From positions 331,001 to 395,000 of the forward strand of contig JAIGNY010000099.1 in the NCBI GenBank assembly GCA_020152595.1: DNA of 64,000 nt, given 5' to 3'. The translations under genes and the position numbers were made by a program. Below are positions 44,801 to 49,289 of the stretch, one piece after another. The notes beneath the pieces are model-generated. The model was not told the origin of the DNA, searched no databases, and worked only from the letters and a program-made list of their open reading frames with translations. Source of the DNA: Chiridota heheva. Taxonomy: Eukaryota > Echinodermata > Holothuroidea > Apodida > Chiridotidae. The first letter of the stretch is position 1; every line of letters begins with the position of its first letter.

Positions 44801-47235
44801 AATGGCCAGAGCAAAGACCTGTACCGCAACCCAGATTGAAAGCAAATGGAGGACCACCTCAAAGACAAGATATGCCCAACAGACGGAACCCTCCCCTTGG
44901 ACAAAGACAAGGTGTGTCCCCTAATCAGTCCATTTCCCAAGAATTCATTAGGGGTCAAAACAGAAGATCAATTGACCCATTTAAAGGCCCGGGTCAACGT
45001 ATGAATGGAAATCAAAATAGAGGGCCAAACCAATTGAACCGGGTAAACCGACCACCGGGTGATCACTTAAGAGCATCATCAATGTCTAGCCTGCAACAAC
45101 GAGCTCCGCCGACTCGGGAATCCCATTTCCCAGTTATTGAAAAGAAGCCAACAGAGCAACGCCAACCGCCGGATTTTACCTCACCTCAATTAGAAGTCCG
45201 TCATTCACCAGTTCAGCAATCAAACCAGAGAGGCAGCCCTAATCAAGGATTACAATATGTAGCCCCTGTTTCTGTGAGGGAAGAGAGGGTTCAACCTGCT
45301 GGTGTTTCAGTGTCTTATGCCCCTGTTTCTGTGAGGGAAGAGAGGGTTCAACCTGCTGGTGTTTCAGTGTCTTATGCCCCTGTTTCTGTGAGGGAAGAGA
45401 GGGTTCAACCTGCTGGTGTTTCAGTGTCTTATGCCAAGATGGAAGAGCAAGATATTTTGCCTCCACTCCCGCCCCCACCAGACAATTTTGACATCAATGG
45501 TGTTGATCTACCCCCACCCCCAGATGATTTGACTTCACCCATCCCTGATTTGCAACTCCCAATAGATTTACCCCCTCCTCCACCTTTGCAACCAGAATTA
45601 GAGCAGCCTAAGTGGAACAATGATGAGTTCATTGATTACCAGCAATTGTATGACCAAGAAAAGCAGAGATTAAAGCAGATGGAGTTTGAGAGAAATATGT
45701 TGGAGAAGCAGAGGCAGATGGAGATGGAGGAGGTGCCCCCCGTGGAGACACGTGAGAGGTACGCATCTCTACCTCGACAGGGTCGAATCAATCAGCCATC
45801 AGCCCCAGAAAACTCAAGAACCTATTTACAACGACAGTCTTCCGTTGGACCTATACCTGTAGATCCTCCGAGGCCACCAAACAGAGGATTAGCATCCAAA
45901 CCACCGTCAAATAGGTATAATAGCTCAGAGAACGGTCTTGCAAGGGACGTTTCTATAACAAGTTTAATGCCTCCTGTTCCTAAATCTTTGGCTGGATCTC
46001 CATCTGCTTGGGAGAGGGAAGAGAAAGAGAAGCAGGAGCAATGGTACGAGGATGGACTTCACAAAATGAAGTTAATGGAGATTGATGATCTCCTAAGGAT
46101 GGAGAGTAGGAGTCCACAGCAGGATGAACGTCTAAGGAAACTTCAGCTTGAGATGGAGTTTCAGAAACGTTTGGCGGAAACGAGAGACGAGTCCACCGAT
46201 GAGGAAATTGAGATCGTTCACGCCACGGTAAAAGCCAGGATGGTGAACATGGTCGATGATGAGTCAGATCTGTCAAGGATTATGCAGAAACCACCTGCTC
46301 CAGCTGTTCCTGCGTCAAGTAATGGTCAAGTTCCAGTCCCTAACTCTGCGTACAGACCAGGCACTGAGTTTAGAGACAGGCAGTCGCAAAGAGTACACGA
46401 GCTGCAAAGTGAGCTCGTCCGTGAGCGCGGAAAAGTTCAGTTTAACGTTCCTCCACCTAGAGATGAACGTGCAGCAGCAATTGAAAGGGAACGACAGTTG
46501 CACGATGAGCAGATAAAGCGACAGGAAGAAGAAATGCAACGCCGCCACGAGCAGCAGAGGCTAGAGTACGCTCGAAAAGAGGCTCAGATTGAAGAGCAAA
46601 GGTTGAAATTAGAACAGGTTCTGCAGTTGCATAGCGAGCCTGTTGTGCAGGCAGTTGTAGGGGCAGCGTACATACCAGGCCCTGAATTGCCCCAAGTTTC
46701 AGCAACTCAATATAATCCTGCACCATCTAACTACAGTTATACTTCTGCCCCTAGACCATTTATTCCCATGGATAAAAAACCACCTGTTGCCCCAAAGCCA
46801 GTCGTAGCCCCCAAGCCAAAGTTGATCATTCCAAATAATCATGTAAACGGGCAAGAGAATGGCCCCACAAACCACCATACTGCTGAAACGAACAGTTTTA
46901 ATGATTACAACCACACTCCTCCACGTAGCCAGCAGGATCAACCTTCTCTGGCCACTCCTCAGAATTCTCAAAATGTGACAATCTTTCGCACAGGGGAAAC
47001 ACCCGGAGTGATCGGTGCTCAGGAGGTATATAGGGATCCGTATGAACGCAAAATTATGAGTCAAAGGCTTCAGAACCAGAAGAAAACGGACACTGAAATT
47101 CCAATGGGGAAAGCTCTGTCATTTAAAGATAGGATGAAGGCATTTAGTGAAGATGGCTCCCCAGTAAGGAGACCCGTTGCCTCCAAGTGGGAGAAACAGT
47201 TCTTAGCTGAGAACCCTGGTGTTTTGGAATATTGA
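9387..47235 (+). CDS. AFDN: Afadin (canoe orthologue), 3' part of gene, 21 exons
   Basis: This is the gene-level span of the coding exons listed separately below. Spliced together they encode about 1,828 residues in afadin domain order: RA2 C-terminal half (residues 1-75 of the visible part), FHA (about 76-179), proline-rich linker (180-234), DIL (about 235-615), PDZ (about 700-805) and a long proline-rich and charged C-terminal region with helical segments (806-1828). Every intron can be given GT/AG borders and phases agree throughout, except for one apparent extra base in the fifth exon. Afadin family proteins bind Ras/Rap1 through RA domains, nectin tails through PDZ, and alpha-catenin and F-actin through the C-terminal part, at the cytoplasmic face of cell junctions. 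The most conserved stretch lies in the DIL domain ([19 protein letters not shown]). The start codon, RA1 and early RA2 are outside the window. Family identity rests on remembered vertebrate afadin, not on a search. Confidence 0.95.
10205..10306 (+). CDS. AFDN: Afadin exon: end of RA2 and linker to FHA
   Basis: The acceptor is ATTTTTCAG and the donor is ATAATG|GTACAC. With the split glycine codon it encodes [16 protein letters not shown], then [10 protein letters not shown]. It matches the afadin pattern of a hydrophobic strand, KRRPP and LPYLVEL leading into the FHA domain. Confidence 0.93.
11584..11870. mobile_element. Long inverted repeat, probable MITE
   Basis: The left arm (ATGCACTTGTCAGTTGTATG, ACTCACCCCTACTACCCCCG) is matched in reverse by the right arm (GTATAGGGGTGAGTCACACA, ATTGACATTGACAAGTGCAT). 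The two arms span about 290 bp and could form a long hairpin. No reading frame is present. A non-autonomous DNA transposon is likely; the superfamily was not determined. Confidence 0.6.
11880..12250 (-). pseudogene. Decayed LINE fragment: C-terminal tail of a non-LTR reverse transcriptase ORF
   Basis: The minus strand encodes [19 protein letters not shown] followed by TKWREFV. This is the tail pattern (W..ie.laqDR..WR..V.gL) common at the end of RTE/Jockey-like LINE proteins. Upstream on the same strand the GKRGRPK-like segment is in shifted frames. Degraded, with no function expected. Confidence 0.55.
12273..12814 (+). mobile_element. TTAA-flanked MITE (Kolobok-like family, copy B)
   Basis: The right end is CTAATCCT followed by TTAA (12815-12818). 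The left end is AGGACTACTTTAGTGGTC preceded by TTGA, a decayed TTAA. It matches copy C at 51404-51973 almost from end to end, with shared blocks such as GATGTCATAGCCTC, GATTCCTCAAAGTCTTTATG and ATCTCCTTAACGGAATA. It also matches copy A in reverse. No coding frame. Confidence 0.75.
13091..13536 (+). mobile_element. Non-autonomous hAT-like element, 446 bp, 8-bp target duplication
   Basis: The element is flanked by perfect 8-bp direct repeats TTTAAGGA (13083-13090 and 13537-13544). The left end runs GGTAATTCTTAATAGGC into GGCAGCCCGCGGGCCAAAT, a style common to hAT/Charlie-type elements. A second copy lies in reverse at 23676-24125. The 8-bp duplication and weak terminal repeats fit hAT. It carries no transposase. 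Confidence 0.75.
13594..13700 (+). CDS. AFDN: Afadin exon: FHA domain, first part
   Basis: The acceptor is TTTGTTTCAG and the donor is CTACAG|GTAGAG. With the split aspartate codon it encodes [19 protein letters not shown] followed by TEVGSQRD, matching the afadin FHA start (DGSDSRDKPKLYRLQLSV). It ends in phase 0. The 3' end of this exon and its donor are repeated in decayed form just downstream. Confidence 0.95.
13633..14235 (+). repeat. AFDN: Decayed ~140-bp tandem duplication including the FHA exon 3' end
   Basis: The real exon end plus donor and G-rich intron (13633-13783) is followed by about four degenerate copies starting near 13784, 13928, 14016 and 14175. The first copy still resembles the exon protein ([16 protein letters not shown] against [16 protein letters not shown]). 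The copy near 14040-14088 retains CCTTACCTACAG|GTAG. Each copy ends in a G-rich run and a conserved TGTGTAGGT-like segment. It is probably non-coding now. Confidence 0.7.
14427..14630 (+). CDS. AFDN: Afadin exon: FHA domain core
   Basis: The acceptor is TTTCTTTGCAG and the donor is GATCCA|GTAAGT. It is 68 codons in phase 0. Encoded motifs include [20 protein letters not shown], then [19 protein letters not shown] and RFCDP. They align with the afadin FHA domain (GPGIQPHHC, NMDGVVTVTP, ETTMLQSGMKVQFG). The PRHC histidine sits at the conserved FHA S-x-x-H position. Confidence 0.95.
14867..14886 (+). repeat. (TA)n microsatellite
   Basis: A short TA run in the intron following the FHA exon. The rest of 14631-15309 has no recognisable gene. 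Confidence 0.8.
15310..15409 (+). CDS. AFDN: Afadin exon: linker after FHA, with an apparent frameshift
   Basis: The acceptor is TTTCTTTTAG and the donor is CCAGAG|GTATAT. Read in the phase set by the previous exon, it starts [11 protein letters not shown] and then hits TGA. One base over, it continues as [20 protein letters not shown], which matches the afadin linker (IVQETTFD) and joins the next exon in phase. The shift falls close to GAGGGAATTC; one G fewer there would leave the whole exon open. It is either a sequence error or a real frameshift. Confidence 0.75.
16217..16732 (-). mobile_element. CR1/L2-like LINE, 3' end only
   Basis: The minus strand carries an open C-terminal segment [20 protein letters not shown] followed by [12 protein letters not shown], typical of CR1-group reverse transcriptase ends. 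A 3' region ends in AGCGCACTATAAATGT and a (TAA/TTA)n tail at 16217-16247. It is heavily 5'-truncated. It ends about 70 bp before the acceptor of the next afadin exon. Confidence 0.8.
16800..16866 (+). CDS. AFDN: Afadin exon: proline-rich linker before DIL
   Basis: The acceptor is GGTTTCTTGCAG and the donor is CCGG|GTGAGT. It encodes [20 protein letters not shown] then EP, matching the vertebrate linker pattern LILPASIEFRE just before the DIL region. It leaves one base (g) to be completed by the next exon. Confidence 0.94.
16990..19200. other. Intron stretch with no gene; one short hairpin
   Basis: AT-rich with no recognisable coding. At 18748-18796 the sequence CCTACCTTCTATG is followed about 23 bases later by its reverse complement CATAGAAGGTAGG, which could form a 13-bp stem. 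The region looks like old dispersed repeat DNA but no family is assigned. Confidence 0.5.
19236..19441 (+). CDS. AFDN: Afadin exon: start of DIL region
   Basis: The acceptor is CTCTTTGCAG and the donor is GTCCAG|GTGAGA. It encodes [20 protein letters not shown], then [18 protein letters not shown] and [14 protein letters not shown]. This aligns with afadin (EDSFLSAIINYTN, KLSPTYVLYMACRY, YRPDISPTERTHK). The DIL (dilute) domain is a helical domain shared with class V myosin cargo-binding tails. Confidence 0.96.
20050..20195 (+). CDS. AFDN: Afadin exon: DIL domain
   Basis: The acceptor is TTGCTACAG and the donor is TTTCAG|GTAAAG. It encodes [20 protein letters not shown], then [17 protein letters not shown], matching afadin (LAFWMANASELLNFIKQDRD, TLDAQDVLAHLVQMAF). 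Two bases carry over to the next exon. Confidence 0.96.
20262..21205 (+). repeat. 20-bp minisatellite (GATATTATTGATCAAGCAGT), about 46 copies
   Basis: Near-perfect copies, each carrying the palindrome TTGATCAA. Outer copies are 17-bp forms lacking one ATT. A rare variant with AATTTTTTTGATCAAGCAGT appears at about 20827 and again 180 bp later (nine units), so a block of units was duplicated. It lies in a DIL-region intron, starting about 65 bp after the exon. Confidence 0.95.
21736..21830 (+). CDS. AFDN: Afadin exon: DIL domain
   Basis: The acceptor is TTTCTCTGCAG and the donor is TATTCAG|GTAAGC. It encodes [20 protein letters not shown] then [11 protein letters not shown], aligning with the afadin segment FKYLVHCLQSELNNYMPAFLD. 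Leaves one base. Confidence 0.94.
22184..22267 (+). CDS. AFDN: Afadin exon: DIL-region loop; donor uncertain
   Basis: The acceptor is GATTTTACAG. It encodes [20 protein letters not shown] then KQRFSESA. The reading phase of the next exon requires one leftover base, which the donor GGCAA|GTGAAA (22268) gives. That donor is weak. A GC donor after 22263 (TCG|GCAAGT) looks stronger as a site but would break the phase with the next exon. A truncated LINE begins about 60 bp further on. Confidence 0.75.
22330..22955 (+). mobile_element. I-type LINE, strongly 5'-truncated copy
   Basis: It starts within the end of the RNase H domain and matches the 3' ends of the copies at 32524-34650 and 55980-62611. 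Remnant coding reads [14 protein letters not shown] and [13 protein letters not shown]. The tail block CACAATTTGACAATAG, then GTGGTGCTGTTAA, leads into CAAACAAATAAACA. Frameshifts and stops are present. Confidence 0.85.
23068..23590. mobile_element. Possible MITE with weak inverted ends
   Basis: The left end (TATAAAGGGATTTCATCATG, then GCCATTTTGCAGGGCAGA) resembles the right end read in reverse (TATAAGGATGTTTCAGCTGA, then GCCATTTTGTAGGGAAGA). The middle has tandem-like blocks containing GTGCTGGGCAT. No coding frame. Ends and target duplications are not secure. Confidence 0.35.
23676..24125 (-). mobile_element. Non-autonomous hAT-like element, second copy
   Basis: It matches 13091-13536 in reverse over its whole length, including GATCTCATTCGGATTGATCT and the CCTGCGGGCCGCCTATTAAG end. 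CTCTAGA is present at both flanks (23669-23675 and 24126-24132), consistent with an 8-bp target duplication with one changed base. A 101-codon reading frame across it has no similarity to a transposase. Confidence 0.7.
24314..24582 (+). CDS. AFDN: Afadin exon: DIL domain core
   Basis: The acceptor is CCAATCACAG and the donor is ACCCAG|GTGAAT. It encodes [20 protein letters not shown] followed by [20 protein letters not shown], and [20 protein letters not shown]. This is the most conserved part of the family, nearly identical to vertebrate afadin in [20 protein letters not shown]. Ends in phase 0. Confidence 0.98.
24705..24727 (+). repeat. Poly-T run
   Basis: About 23 thymines directly after the DIL core exon intron start. 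It is a simple homopolymer. Confidence 0.9.
25001..25449. mobile_element. Element bounded by 17-bp perfect inverted repeats
   Basis: CTGGAGTGAAAACAAAG at 25001-25017 is matched exactly in reverse at 25433-25449. The 449-bp span is AT-rich with no convincing coding. It fits a MITE, although the flanking target duplication was not resolved. The remainder of the intron to 25861 shows nothing recognisable. Confidence 0.55.
25862..26020 (+). CDS. AFDN: Afadin exon: DIL domain
   Basis: The acceptor is TTTCCTCCTACAG and the donor is ATTGAG|GTAGGT. It encodes 53 codons including [20 protein letters not shown] then [13 protein letters not shown]. It aligns with afadin (NSTCFKLNSLQLQALLQNYH, PDEPFIPTDLI). 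Phase 0 at both ends. Confidence 0.95.
26380..26640. repeat. (TA)n followed by (CATA)n microsatellite
   Basis: About 100 bp of TA repeats run into CATA/CACA repeats to about 26640. Apparent reading frames on both strands (IYIYIY and similar) are artefacts. The interval 26640-27235 holds only AT-rich sequence. Confidence 0.95.
27238..27305 (+). repeat. tRNA-like sequence (pseudogene or SINE head)
   Basis: It contains an A-box-like TAGTCTAGTGGTAACG and a B box GGTTCGATTAAC about 35 bases apart. The T-arm stem does not close properly, so it is a decayed tRNA-derived element rather than a working tRNA. Confidence 0.5.
27718..27870 (+). repeat. ~84-bp direct duplication
   Basis: The segment with AATCAAGAAACAGCCACAGT, then CCCCACATGCTCGGGGCTAC and TTCAGACACCTGCA, occurs twice in tandem with few changes. 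Intronic. Confidence 0.85.
28055..28340. repeat. Dispersed repeat, copy 2 of 2 in the window
   Basis: Shares ordered blocks with 8505-8790, such as AAAACAACTAAAAAGAA, GAGATTTAATGCACAGGTC and ACAATGCAAATACTC. It ends about 95 bp before the next afadin exon. A short CR1-tail-like GCTTATAGCGCACCTTATC follows at about 28376. Confidence 0.6.
28436..28619 (+). CDS. AFDN: Afadin exon: end of DIL region
   Basis: The acceptor is TGATTTTCAG and the donor is GATCAG|GTAATA. It encodes [20 protein letters not shown] then [20 protein letters not shown]. This matches afadin (VQLEEDPDLQLPFLLPEDGY, NIPNGLQEFLDPLCQRG). Leaves one base. Confidence 0.96.
28657..28992 (+). repeat. Two direct copies of a ~91-bp block, 245 bp apart
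   Basis: Bases 28657-28747 and 28902-28992 share GGAGGCGGAGT, AAAGATGGGGAACCCAAAA, ATTATTGCC-like and TAGAGTAAGG segments. The reading frames over this region are open but resemble nothing known. The blocks are probably remnants of a dispersed element. Confidence 0.7.
29458..29690 (+). CDS. AFDN: Afadin exon: DIL to PDZ linker, proline-rich
   Basis: The acceptor is TTCCCAACTAG and the donor is ATTGAG|GTAAGT. It begins [20 protein letters not shown], matching afadin (FCRLIPHTRSPGTWTIYF). It continues with a proline-rich stretch ([19 protein letters not shown]) longer than in vertebrates, and ends in phase 0. Confidence 0.95.
29787..29820 (+). repeat. (TA)n microsatellite
   Basis: A simple TA run in the intron after the proline-rich exon. 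The rest of 29691-30870 shows no gene. Confidence 0.85.
30885..31570 (+). repeat. ~72-bp minisatellite with an 18-bp palindrome, about 10 copies
   Basis: Each unit carries the perfect palindrome TTAGCGATTAATCGCTAA (a few copies have changed bases), then TTCATAGCACTATTCAAAAT and GAGTGTTTCAGTAGCTAG. The first palindrome-like relic (CGATTAATCGCAAG) lies just left of the array near 30833. Intronic. Confidence 0.93.
31822..31937 (+). repeat. ~54-bp direct duplication
   Basis: GGTATGAAAAC, then TGTGA, then ATCCCATTCTTGTGAATGAG is present twice in tandem. Intronic. Confidence 0.8.
32205..32321 (+). CDS. AFDN: Afadin exon: PDZ domain start
   Basis: The acceptor is TCATTTTTGCAG and the donor is TTAAAG|GTGAGC. 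It encodes [20 protein letters not shown] then ALK. The SMGLSIV segment is the carboxylate-binding loop of the PDZ domain (GMGLSIVAAK in vertebrates), which in this family takes the C-terminal tail of nectins. Confidence 0.96.
32524..34650 (+). mobile_element. I-type LINE, 5'-truncated copy (RT to 3' end)
   Basis: It starts inside the reverse transcriptase, at the block CTTCAACCTGAGCATTAA, and runs to the 3' tail near CAAACAAAGAAACA. The catalytic box reads LYMDDF, against LYVDDF in the long copy. RNase H remnants follow ([33 protein letters not shown]), then [14 protein letters not shown]. Frameshifts and stops break it. A CT-rich expansion (33735-33910) lies within the RNase H part and gives artefactual antisense frames. 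It sits in the intron that splits the PDZ domain. Confidence 0.9.
33735..33910 (+). repeat. CT-rich low-complexity expansion inside the LINE copy
   Basis: Repeated CCCCTTCCCCTCTTTCCCC-like sequence that is absent from the same position of the other LINE copies. Confidence 0.85.
34845..35268 (+). repeat. 42-bp minisatellite, about 10 copies
   Basis: The unit is about ATCACATACACAGACTTGCT, then TACAACATCCTTACTAAATTAT. As 42 is a multiple of three, two frames stay open for the whole array and give regular 14-residue repeats. These are not taken as genes. Confidence 0.95.
35378..35443 (+). CDS. AFDN: Afadin exon: PDZ domain, middle
   Basis: The acceptor is ACTTCCCCAG and the donor is GCCAAG|GTAATG. 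The 22 codons [20 protein letters not shown] then AK match the afadin PDZ segment KLGIYVKSVVKGGAA. Phase 0 at both ends. Confidence 0.96.
36050..36195 (-). mobile_element. SINE body, reverse orientation, abutting the 41-bp array
   Basis: Read in reverse, it matches the body of the SINE at 5047-5355: the B-box region GGGATCGAATCTTAGCC, then CTTGAAC, TTAGCTGTTAAATGAGTTCC and AGCATTGCTGG. The tRNA-like head would be expected immediately to the right. Instead the 41-bp array begins there, and the rest of the head reappears at 39200-39242. Confidence 0.65.
36190..39205 (-). repeat. 41-bp minisatellite, about 73 copies, derived from a SINE tRNA-like head
   Basis: The unit, read on the plus strand, is about ATTCGATGCCAGTTCCTTTT then GAGTACGAGACCGACGCCCTA. 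In reverse it runs from the D-arm (TTAGGGCGTCGGTCTCGTAC) through to a B-box-like GGGATCGAAT. The left flank is a SINE body and the right flank (39206-39242, reverse GGAGTGAAGTAGTCCAGTGA then TTAGGGCG) is the A-box end of the same type of head. Variants (GATCC/GATGC, TTTTGAG/TTAAGAG, GACTTCC/GACGCCC) recur in blocks. It lies in the intron between two PDZ exons. Confidence 0.9.
39206..39245 (-). mobile_element. 5' end of the SINE head with A-box-like sequence
   Basis: In reverse it reads GGAGTGAAGTAGTCCAGTGA then TTAGGGCG. TAGTCCAGTGA resembles the polymerase III A box. It marks the upstream end of the SINE whose head is interrupted by the 41-bp array. Confidence 0.6.
39418..39491 (+). CDS. AFDN: Afadin exon: PDZ domain
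   Basis: The acceptor is TTCTTTATAG and the donor is GATGA|GTGAGT. It encodes [20 protein letters not shown] then LDRD, matching the PDZ pattern DGRLAAGDQLLSVDGRSLVG. Leaves two bases. Confidence 0.97.
39783..39901 (+). CDS. AFDN: Afadin exon: end of PDZ domain
   Basis: The acceptor is TTCTGTACAG and the donor is AAGAG|GTAATT. It encodes [20 protein letters not shown] then [19 protein letters not shown], matching afadin (VVTLEVAKQGAIYHGLATLL, NQPSPMMQR). Leaves one base. Confidence 0.97.
40407..40610 (+). CDS. AFDN: Afadin exon: C-terminal region, first part
   Basis: The acceptor is TTAATTGTAG and the donor is AACTTAG|GTAAGA. It encodes a glutamine- and proline-rich stretch ([20 protein letters not shown]) and ends SQAKSSPNL, similar to the afadin RSSPNVANQPP region. 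Phases fit both neighbours. This disordered region is weakly conserved. Confidence 0.9.
   Translation, partial: PSRANLSNNKQYPYPSPALGVKTFSGGTLKPPEMIAASTNRRTRRNATCFHPYRVHRDCHKPSHPLT
40615..40965 (+). repeat. Imperfect (TCAATCAATTAGTCAG)n simple repeat
   Basis: Four-base-periodic TCAA/TTAG/TCAG tracts run for about 350 bp directly after the exon donor. Confidence 0.9.
41305..43360 (+). repeat. 37-bp minisatellite, about 55 copies
   Basis: The unit is about TCTGTCATGTTGTCCTCTAC then CATAGAAGGCAAACATG. Variant copies (AGACAAACATA, AGGAGGC, TAGTCCTCTATC, CTAGCATAG) recur in ordered groups, showing block duplications. It lies in the intron before the next C-terminal exon; 43361-43824 shows nothing else. 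Confidence 0.95.
43825..43936 (+). CDS. AFDN: Afadin exon: C-terminal region
   Basis: The acceptor is TGTTTTTACAG and the donor is CCCAG|GTAATT. It encodes [20 protein letters not shown] then [17 protein letters not shown]. Coding is supported by phase agreement with both neighbours and clean splice sites. Low conservation is expected in this disordered region. Confidence 0.88.
44520..47235 (+). CDS. AFDN: Afadin terminal coding exon: proline-rich, alpha-catenin/actin-binding C-terminus
   Basis: One 2.7-kb exon after the acceptor TTTTCTTACAG encodes the last 905 residues and ends at TGA (47233-47235). Features in order: a basic, Q/P-rich segment; three identical 19-residue repeats (45262-45432); polyproline blocks ([33 protein letters not shown]) like the vertebrate DLPPPPPPPP segment; and a charged helix. 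Next comes [20 protein letters not shown], then [20 protein letters not shown], matching the vertebrate alpha-catenin-binding region (SDRLRKLMLEWQFQKRLQES). Another Q/E/R-rich helix follows (about 46440-46640), then [13 protein letters not shown] (SH3-ligand-like), and a conserved end with [10 protein letters not shown] and [11 protein letters not shown]. The in-frame ATG at 44719 is internal. No intron is needed within the exon. Confidence 0.97.
45262..45432 (+). repeat. AFDN: Three identical 57-bp in-frame repeats within afadin exon
   Basis: Three copies of a 57-bp unit are identical at base level (45262-45318, 45319-45375, 45376-45432). Each encodes [19 protein letters not shown]. Perfect identity, including silent sites, points to recent expansion. 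No counterpart is known to me in vertebrate afadin. Confidence 0.95.
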
Positions 47236-47246
47236 TGTAGCACTTA

Positions 47247-47636
47247 AGGCCGTAACACACCGAATGGGACGCGGCGAGCGATATTTTAGATAATCATACA
47301 GGAAACAGATATTATAAGATGCTTTGACTTTTTGCTCACACACGATGAAGTTTACAATTGAGGCTTTCTGATGATACTGGAAAAATTGTTAGAACTGCTT
47401 TTTTGTTAAAATTGTGAAGAAATTCGCTTTAGTGGAGCGCAATTTTTGTTGCGATGCAAATTTTGCTTTAATGGGCGTAAAAAGGCTCTTTCAATCAATT
47501 TGCAGTAATCATCTGAGTAGCCATGCGATGATGATGCTTCTCTGAAAATAAGAAGTCAAAATGTTTCTTTTCCTTTATTCTGTTCAATTTTGTTTAAAAA
47601 ACCGCTTGCCGCGTCGCGTTTGGTGTGTAACGGCCT
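47247..47636. mobile_element. Harbinger-like MITE, 390 bp, TTA target duplication
   Basis: The ends are inverted repeats: AGGCCGTAACACACCGAA on the left and, read in reverse, AGGCCGTTACACACCAAA on the right. GACGCGGCGAGCG is also mirrored by GACGCGGCAAGCG. TTA flanks both sides (47244-47246 and 47637-47639). The 3-bp TTA duplication fits PIF/Harbinger. It sits 12 bases after the afadin stop codon, hence in the 3' UTR if transcription continues. Confidence 0.85.
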
Positions 47637-47721
47637 TTATAGAGCACGTGATGAATTTGGTGGGATAGTTTATCTTTATATTTGATAGAAGACATGCAGA
47701 AAAAAACAGGTAGGGGAAGTT

Positions 47722-48310
47722 TGTCCTGGGACTGACTGCCCACCAGGAGCACCTGGAGTGACTGCCTACCAGGGGCACCAGGAGTGACTGTGCACCAGAA
47801 GTGACTGCTCACCAGGAGTGACTGCCCACCAGGGGCACCAGGAGTAACTGTTCACCACGGGCACCAGGAGTGACTGCCCACCAGGGGCACCAGGAGTGAC
47901 TGCCCACCAGGGGCACCAGGAGTGACTGCCCACCAGGGGCACCAGGAGTGACTGCCCACCCGCGGCACCAGGAGTGACTGCCTACCAGGGGCACCAGAAA
48001 GACTGCCCACCAGGGGCACCAGGAGTGACTGCCCACCAGGGGCACCAGAAGTGACTGCCCACCAGGGGCACCAGGAGTGACTGCCCACCAGAGGCACCAG
48101 GAGTGACTGCCCACCCGCGGCACCAGGAGTGACTGCCTACCAGGGGCACTAGAAAGACTGCCCACCAGGGGCACTAGAAAGACTGCCCACCAGGGGCACC
48201 AGGAGTGACTGCCCACCAGGGGCACCAGGAGTGACTGCCCACCAGGGGCACCAGGAGTGACTGCCACCAGGGGCACCAGGAGTGACTGCCCACCAGGGGC
48301 ACCAGGAGTG
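47722..48310 (+). repeat. 26-bp minisatellite, about 23 copies
   Basis: The unit is about CTGCCCACCAGGGGCACCAG then GAGTGA. It is GC-rich, unlike its surroundings. Minus-strand frames of up to 155 codons across it are repeat artefacts. Confidence 0.95.
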
Positions 48311-48674
48311 GATGCAAAGTACCTTTAAAAGTGAACAGCAAAGTCATTGTTATGATGATATGATAGGTTGCTATTTGAAGTGAAAAATTACAATTTGATT
48401 TTTTTTCTTTTCCCTTTGGGCTTATTTCTGATCCATAATACTACATGTGACCTCTTATGAAGGAGCATTTCCATTTTCTTAACCCTTTCACTGCTAAGCT
48501 ATATAAAACTCAACTAAGTGCAGGTGCTATTATCGTTTTTTCGCAAAACTGGTATATGTAATCTCCACACTAAAATCTTAAAACAGTGAGGGAAAACAGT
48601 TTTCAGATTATAGAGAAAAGTCTATAAAAAAAAATAGTTCCAATCTTGAACAACTAAAAATGTTGTTTCTAAAC

Positions 48675-48680
48675 AATAAA
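48675..48680 (+). promoter_or_regulatory. Possible polyadenylation signal AATAAA
   Basis: The first AATAAA I noted downstream of the afadin stop. Others occur further on, for example 49651-49656. Which, if any, is used cannot be decided from sequence alone. Confidence 0.25.
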
Positions 48681-48974
48681 CTCACTAAAGCATAGTAATT
48701 TCTTTCACCAATCAACCTGTTTTCGTATCGCCACTCGCTGGTATTTTGTACTTTCATCGACTCTGTTTTGTAAGTGATATAACTTGGAGGAACTAACTCA
48801 AAATTGAATAGGGGAGTGCTGCCCCAATTCTTCTATTATTGCCCTTCAATTTAGTATATGCTTTGATATGATATGATGACGTACAATGAGTGCTATGTCA
48901 CATTAGAAATAGTGTGTGGAAATGCGTACATGTACAGTGTTCGCACACACATCCAAGTAAAAGGCACAGTATAT

Positions 48975-49280
48975 GAAAGGGGTAATACCTACCTATCAGT
49001 CGCCATGTCCTGGGGTAATACCTACCTATCAGTCGCCATGTCCTGGGGTAATACCTACCTATCAGTCGCCATGTCCTGGGGTAATACCTACCTATCAGTC
49101 TCCATGTCCTGGGGTAATACCTACCTATCAGTCGCCATGTCTTGGGGTAATACCTACCTATCAGTCTCCATGTCCTGGGTTGATACCTACCTATCAGTCG
49201 CCATGTCCTGGGTCAATACCTACTTATCAGTCTCCATGTCCTGGGTCAATACCTGCCTATTAGTCTCCATGTGCTGGGTT
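48975..49280 (+). repeat. 33-bp minisatellite, about 9 copies
   Basis: The unit is about GGGGTAATACCTACCTATCA then GTCGCCATGTCCT. Because 33 is a multiple of three, frames give regular 11-residue repeats (GNTYLSVAMSW). No start context, homology or splice evidence supports coding. Confidence 0.93.
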
Positions 49281-49289
49281 AATGTCCCG

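Noticed and set aside
44719-47235. Separate gene starting at the ATG at 44719
   Set aside because: The frame is open back to the splice acceptor at 44519 and joins the upstream afadin exon in phase, so the ATG is internal.
47809-48276. Minus-strand 155-codon frame (LVGSHSWCPW repeats)
   Set aside because: Translation of the 26-bp minisatellite in the 3' flank.
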